Assembly: GCA_016712595.1 (NCBI GenBank)
Contig: JADJQT010000001.1
Span: 1,168,501 to 1,232,500, forward strand
Direction: 5' to 3'
Source: Rhodospirillales bacterium
GTDB taxonomy: Bacteria; Pseudomonadota; Alphaproteobacteria; Rhodospirillales; Defluviicoccaceae
Length of the DNA stretch: 64,000 nt
Made by a program: the position numbers and the translations under genes. The notes below the pieces were generated by a model. The model was not told the DNA's origin and ran no database searches. It worked only from the letters and a program-made list of their open reading frames with translations. Positions 61,224-64,000 of the stretch are shown here, piece by piece (position 1 is the first letter of the stretch; each line of letters opens with the position of its first letter).

Positions 61224-62075
61224 ATGCAGCCAACGTTTTCTTGGGGGACTTCGACCGAAGCGGGTTTTTCGGCGATCGCCCGCCTCGGGCGGGCGGCATT
61301 GGATGCCGTACTTCCGCCCCGTTGCCTCACGTGCGGAACCATCGTCGGTACCGCCCATGCGTTGTGCAGCGAATGCTGGCCGACCGTGCGCTTCATCCAC
61401 GAGCCGCTTTGCGCGCGGTGCGGCATTCCGTTCGAGTTCGATGCGGGCCCCGGGTGCGTCTGTGCCGTTTGCGCCGCCACTGACCGGCCACACCACCGGG
61501 TCCGTGCTGCCGTCGCCTACGACGACGGCAGCCGTCCTCTCATCTTGCGATTCAAGAACGGTGATCGCACGGATGCCGTTCGTGTCTTCGCCCCGTGGAT
61601 GCTGCGGGCCGGCAGGCAGTTGCTGACGCAAGCCGACATTATCGCGCCGGTACCCCTGCACTGGACGCGCCTTTTTTCACGCAAATACAATCAAGCGGCG
61701 TTGCTGGCGCAGGCGATCGGCCGCCTCTCACTGACGCCGGTGAGGCCCGATCTGCTCGTGAGGCGCAAGAGGACGCATAAACTGGGCAAGTCTGGACCCG
61801 CGGAACGCGCGAAAACGGTCCGCGGGGCATTCGCGGTTCCGGCGCGTCACAAACGGGAGATCGACGGTTTTCGCATCTTGCTGATCGATGACGTTTATAC
61901 CACGGGTTCAACGGCCGCGGCCTGTGCCCGGGCACTCTTGGCGGCGGGCGCGCAGGCCGTCGACGTGCTTGCTCTTGCGCGGGTCATCCGGCCGAGCGGA
62001 ATTCCAGTGCCGCCGACCGGCTCGAAACCGGGCACAGCGCGTGCTGATGAGGAGGACGACCTTGCGTTCCGTTGA
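61224..62075 (+). CDS. comF: ComF-family phosphoribosyltransferase-like protein
   Basis: This protein of 283 residues has N-terminal zinc-finger cysteines (PPRCLTCGTIVGTAHALCSECW; CARCGIPF; CVCAVC) and a PRTase domain with FRILLIDDVYTTGSTAAACARALLAAGA. ComF relatives are linked to DNA uptake in transformable bacteria and are widely present elsewhere. Its end overlaps the grxC start by about 14 bases. Confidence 0.92.
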   Translation: MQPTFSWGTSTEAGFSAIARLGRAALDAVLPPRCLTCGTIVGTAHALCSECWPTVRFIHEPLCARCGIPFEFDAGPGCVCAVCAATDRPHHRVRAAVAYDDGSRPLILRFKNGDRTDAVRVFAPWMLRAGRQLLTQADIIAPVPLHWTRLFSRKYNQAALLAQAIGRLSLTPVRPDLLVRRKRTHKLGKSGPAERAKTVRGAFAVPARHKREIDGFRILLIDDVYTTGSTAAACARALLAAGAQAVDVLALARVIRPSGIPVPPTGSKPGTARADEEDDLAFR

Positions 62076-62325
62076 AATCTACACCTCGCCATTCTGCCCT
62101 TACTGCCATCGGGCAAAGGCGCTGCTCACCAAAAAAGGCGTCACTTTTACCGAGATCGACGTAATGGACACGCCCGGAGCACGCAACGAGATGGAGCAGC
62201 GCGCGCCGGGTGCGAAAACTGTGCCCCAGATCTTTATCGATGGGCGCGGGATCGGCGGCTCGGACGAACTGGCCGCGCTTGATCGGGCGGGAGAACTCGA
62301 CTCTCTCCTCGGTCTTTCTGCCTGA
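62062..62325 (+). CDS. grxC: Glutaredoxin 3 (GrxC)
   Basis: This glutaredoxin of about 87 residues has the active site SPFCPYCHRAKALL, KTVPQIFIDGRGIGGSDELAALDRAG and the TVP cis-proline motif. I favour the TTG at 62062 because AGGAGG lies 6 bases upstream and the length then fits the family; an ATG at 62047 has no ribosome site. It overlaps comF and is followed by the nitrilase gene 10 bases later, so the three are coupled. Confidence 0.9.
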   Translation: MRSVEIYTSPFCPYCHRAKALLTKKGVTFTEIDVMDTPGARNEMEQRAPGAKTVPQIFIDGRGIGGSDELAALDRAGELDSLLGLSA

Positions 62326-62335
62326 GGAGCGCAGA

Positions 62336-63154
62336 ATGCGCGGTGGTTTTACCGTCGCCTGTGTCCAGACGAATTCACCGCGCGAGCCTCTCGCGAGCAT
62401 TGCAGCGGCGGCCGGTCTCATTCGCGCTGCGCGTGCCGCTGGCGCGGACCTCATCCTCACGCCGGAAAACGTCGGCATGCTGGAGCCGGACAGCCGGCAG
62501 TTGAAAGAAAAGGCGCGGCCGGAAGCAACGCATGAAGCATTGGCGGCCTTTCGTGACCTCGCCGTGGAAACGGGCGCGTGGCTGCTCGCGGGTTCGCTGG
62601 CGGTAACGGTTGATGACGGGCACGTGGCAAACCGGTCGTTGCTGATCGATTCCAACGGCGCGATCGTCGCCCGATACGATAAAGTCCATCTCTTCGATGT
62701 CGATCTTGGCGGCGGCGAGAGCTATCGCGAATCGGCGACGATCGCTCCCGGCGAGCAAGCGGTGGTGGCGGAAACGCCTTGGGGGGGGCTCGGACTTTCC
62801 GTCTGCTACGATGTGCGGTTTCCACAACTCTACCGACGGCTGGCGCAGCAGGGCGCGACGTTCTTGTCGATACCGGCGGCGTTCACCCGCACCACGGGAC
62901 GGGCCCACTGGCACGTCCTGCTGCGCGCGCGCGCAATCGAGAATGGCGCGTTCGTCTTCGCCGCCGCGCAGTGCGGTACGCACGCCGCGGGCCGCGAGAC
63001 GTACGGTCATTCACTCATCATTGATCCGTGGGGCGGCGTACTCGCGGACGGGGGCGAGGAGCCGGGGTTCATCATCGCCGAAATCGATCCCGATCGTGTC
63101 GTCGAGGCCCGGGCGCGAATCCCTTCGTTGAGTCACGACCGGCCCTTCCGGTGA
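62336..63154 (+). CDS. Carbon-nitrogen hydrolase (nitrilase superfamily, Nit1/2-like)
   Basis: This protein of 272 residues has the catalytic triad: Glu in LTPENVGM, Lys in YDKVHLFDVDL, and Cys in LSVCYDVRFPQLY. The FDVDL and GGESYRES context places it with the Nit (deaminated-glutathione amidase-like) group. The ATG at 62336 follows GAGGAGCGCAGA. The position after grxC suggests repair of a glutathione-related metabolite, but this is inference. Confidence 0.9.
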   Translation: MRGGFTVACVQTNSPREPLASIAAAAGLIRAARAAGADLILTPENVGMLEPDSRQLKEKARPEATHEALAAFRDLAVETGAWLLAGSLAVTVDDGHVANRSLLIDSNGAIVARYDKVHLFDVDLGGGESYRESATIAPGEQAVVAETPWGGLGLSVCYDVRFPQLYRRLAQQGATFLSIPAAFTRTTGRAHWHVLLRARAIENGAFVFAAAQCGTHAAGRETYGHSLIIDPWGGVLADGGEEPGFIIAEIDPDRVVEARARIPSLSHDRPFR

Positions 63155-63280
63155 GAGGTGCGCTGCGCGAAGCGCGCTTCAGACATGCGCTTTACGTAAA
63201 GGGTCGCGCCGCCGCTGCCTTCAGTCTATACCTCAGGGACAATCCGCACTTGGATTGCGCTCTGATCGCTGCGAATTGTG

Positions 63281-63730
63281 ATGATACTTTTCGATCTTAT
63301 TTGTGAGGCAGGACACCGGTTCGAATCGTGGTTCCAGAGTGGCGGCGCGTTCGACCGGCAGCAGGCTGAGCATGTGATTGAATGCCCGATCTGCGGTACG
63401 AGTACGATCACGAAGGCGCCGATGGCTCCGCGAGTGGCTCGATCAGGGCTGGTGCGACGTGAAAGCGACGGCGACCTGCCGGCCGAATCTTCACCACAAG
63501 CCGCGCTTCCCACGCAGATTCTCGAGGCGATGCGCCTTATGCGGCAGCATATCGAGGAAAACTGCGATTACGTCGGGCGCGATTTCTCCGAAGAGGCTCG
63601 CCGCATCCATTACGGTGAGGTCGCGCAGCACGACATCTATGGCGAGGCGAGTTCAGAGGATGCGCGTGAGCTGATCGAGGAAGGAATCCGCGTAAGCTGC
63701 GTTCCGTGGTTCGTCCGCCGCGATGACTGA
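63281..63730 (+). CDS. DUF1178 family protein
   Basis: This small protein of 149 residues has an N-terminal zinc-binding region (LICEAGHRFESWFQS...IECPICGTSTITKAPMAPRV) with Cys-x2-Cys, and an acidic C-terminal part (ARRIHYGEVAQHDIYGEASSEDARELIEEGI). These are the features of DUF1178, usually next to the nitrilase-like gene in alphaproteobacteria. The start ATG 63281 follows GTG 63278. Its function is unknown. Confidence 0.88.
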   Translation: MILFDLICEAGHRFESWFQSGGAFDRQQAEHVIECPICGTSTITKAPMAPRVARSGLVRRESDGDLPAESSPQAALPTQILEAMRLMRQHIEENCDYVGRDFSEEARRIHYGEVAQHDIYGEASSEDARELIEEGIRVSCVPWFVRRDD

Positions 63731-64000
63731 GGGTACAACGCCTAACGGCGCGGGCCCCGCCGCCAACGGAGCTCACGTCGGCGCGACGGCAGACAGACCA
63801 CAGCGACAGTCCGCGTCCGGCGCGAATATCCAAGAATGACGATGACGGGGATGTCGGGCCGCCAGCCGAGGCGTTGGCGTGCGTAACACAAAACGGTAGG
63901 TTGGTACCGTCTCTCGCCGGCCACGTCTCGCGCTTGTGCGCCTAGCACTCACATTCTCGCACGGGAGCAGCGATCGCTGCGCATGCGATCGCGCGAGTAT
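63731..64000. other. Right-end region without a recognised gene
   Basis: I find no credible protein frame or RNA gene in these 270 bases. A 68-codon minus-strand open stretch here has no family resemblance and no ribosome site. The sequence GATCGCTGCGCATGCGATCGCGCGA near the end is a partial palindrome of unknown meaning. Confidence 0.4.

Noticed and set aside
63310..63330. GGTTCGAATC, which resembles a tRNA T-arm
   Set aside because: It lies inside the DUF1178 coding sequence, and no acceptor stem, anticodon arm or CCA-like end surrounds it.

Overview
The window is GC-rich, densely packed bacterial DNA that looks like a chromosome segment from an alphaproteobacterium, probably of the Rhodospirillales or a related deep lineage. 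The evidence is a circularly permuted (two-piece) tmRNA gene beside an alpha-type sspB, and a conserved methyltransferase / comF / grxC / nitrilase / DUF1178 neighbourhood. SfsA, Anbu, MsrPQ and urea-transporter genes fit as well. I see no insertion sequence, prophage, CRISPR array, tRNA or rRNA, and no hairpin followed by a T-run that would be a clear intrinsic terminator for any gene.

Positions 1-10,150 (minus strand) hold a urea uptake and hydrolysis locus: urtABCDE (ABC transporter) followed by ureD, ureA, ureB, ureC, ureE and the first part of ureF, which runs off the left edge. A good sigma-54 type promoter sits just upstream of urtA, which suggests nitrogen-limitation control. A Cu+-exporting P-type ATPase gene (copA) follows on the plus strand.

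Positions 12,783-30,304 (minus strand) are the most interesting part: a mycofactocin island of about 17.5 kb. Reading in the direction of transcription it has an NDMA-type methanol/alcohol dehydrogenase, a MoxR ATPase, a VWA (CoxE-like) protein, a methyltransferase (MftM-like), the radical SAM enzyme MftC and two FadH/OYE-type flavoproteins. Then come a complete FixABCX-type electron-transfer module (ETF-alpha, ETF-QO/FixC, ferredoxin FixX, ETF-beta), MftE, MftF, the precursor peptide MftA (ending IDGMCGVY), a mycofactocin-type SDR, and MftB. My reading is that the dehydrogenases reduce mycofactocin, the OYE/trimethylamine-dehydrogenase-like flavoproteins reoxidise it, and electrons pass through ETF and FixC/FixX to ubiquinone. 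No MftD, MftG or MftR homologue is in the window.

Positions 30,660-44,419 hold a zinc-ribbon/TPR membrane protein and a MscS channel. Next is a polyphosphate cluster (sixA, ppk1, two-domain PPK2, with ppx/gppA divergent), then a secreted TIM-barrel glycosidase-like protein, a DUF3616 protein and the periplasmic methionine sulfoxide reductase pair msrPQ.

Positions 44,449-64,000 are mostly housekeeping: polA, a CHCC zinc-finger protein, thyX, ssrA (tmRNA, tag ANDNEAYALAA) next to sspB, class I fumarase, a cyclic-nucleotide-binding protein, a metallophosphoesterase, two alpha/beta hydrolases and class II fumarase. They continue with an Anbu-type peptidase, a YaiI/YqxD protein, a DUF1217 (flagellum-associated) protein, map, sfsA, a methyltransferase, comF, grxC, a nitrilase-family amidase and a DUF1178 protein.
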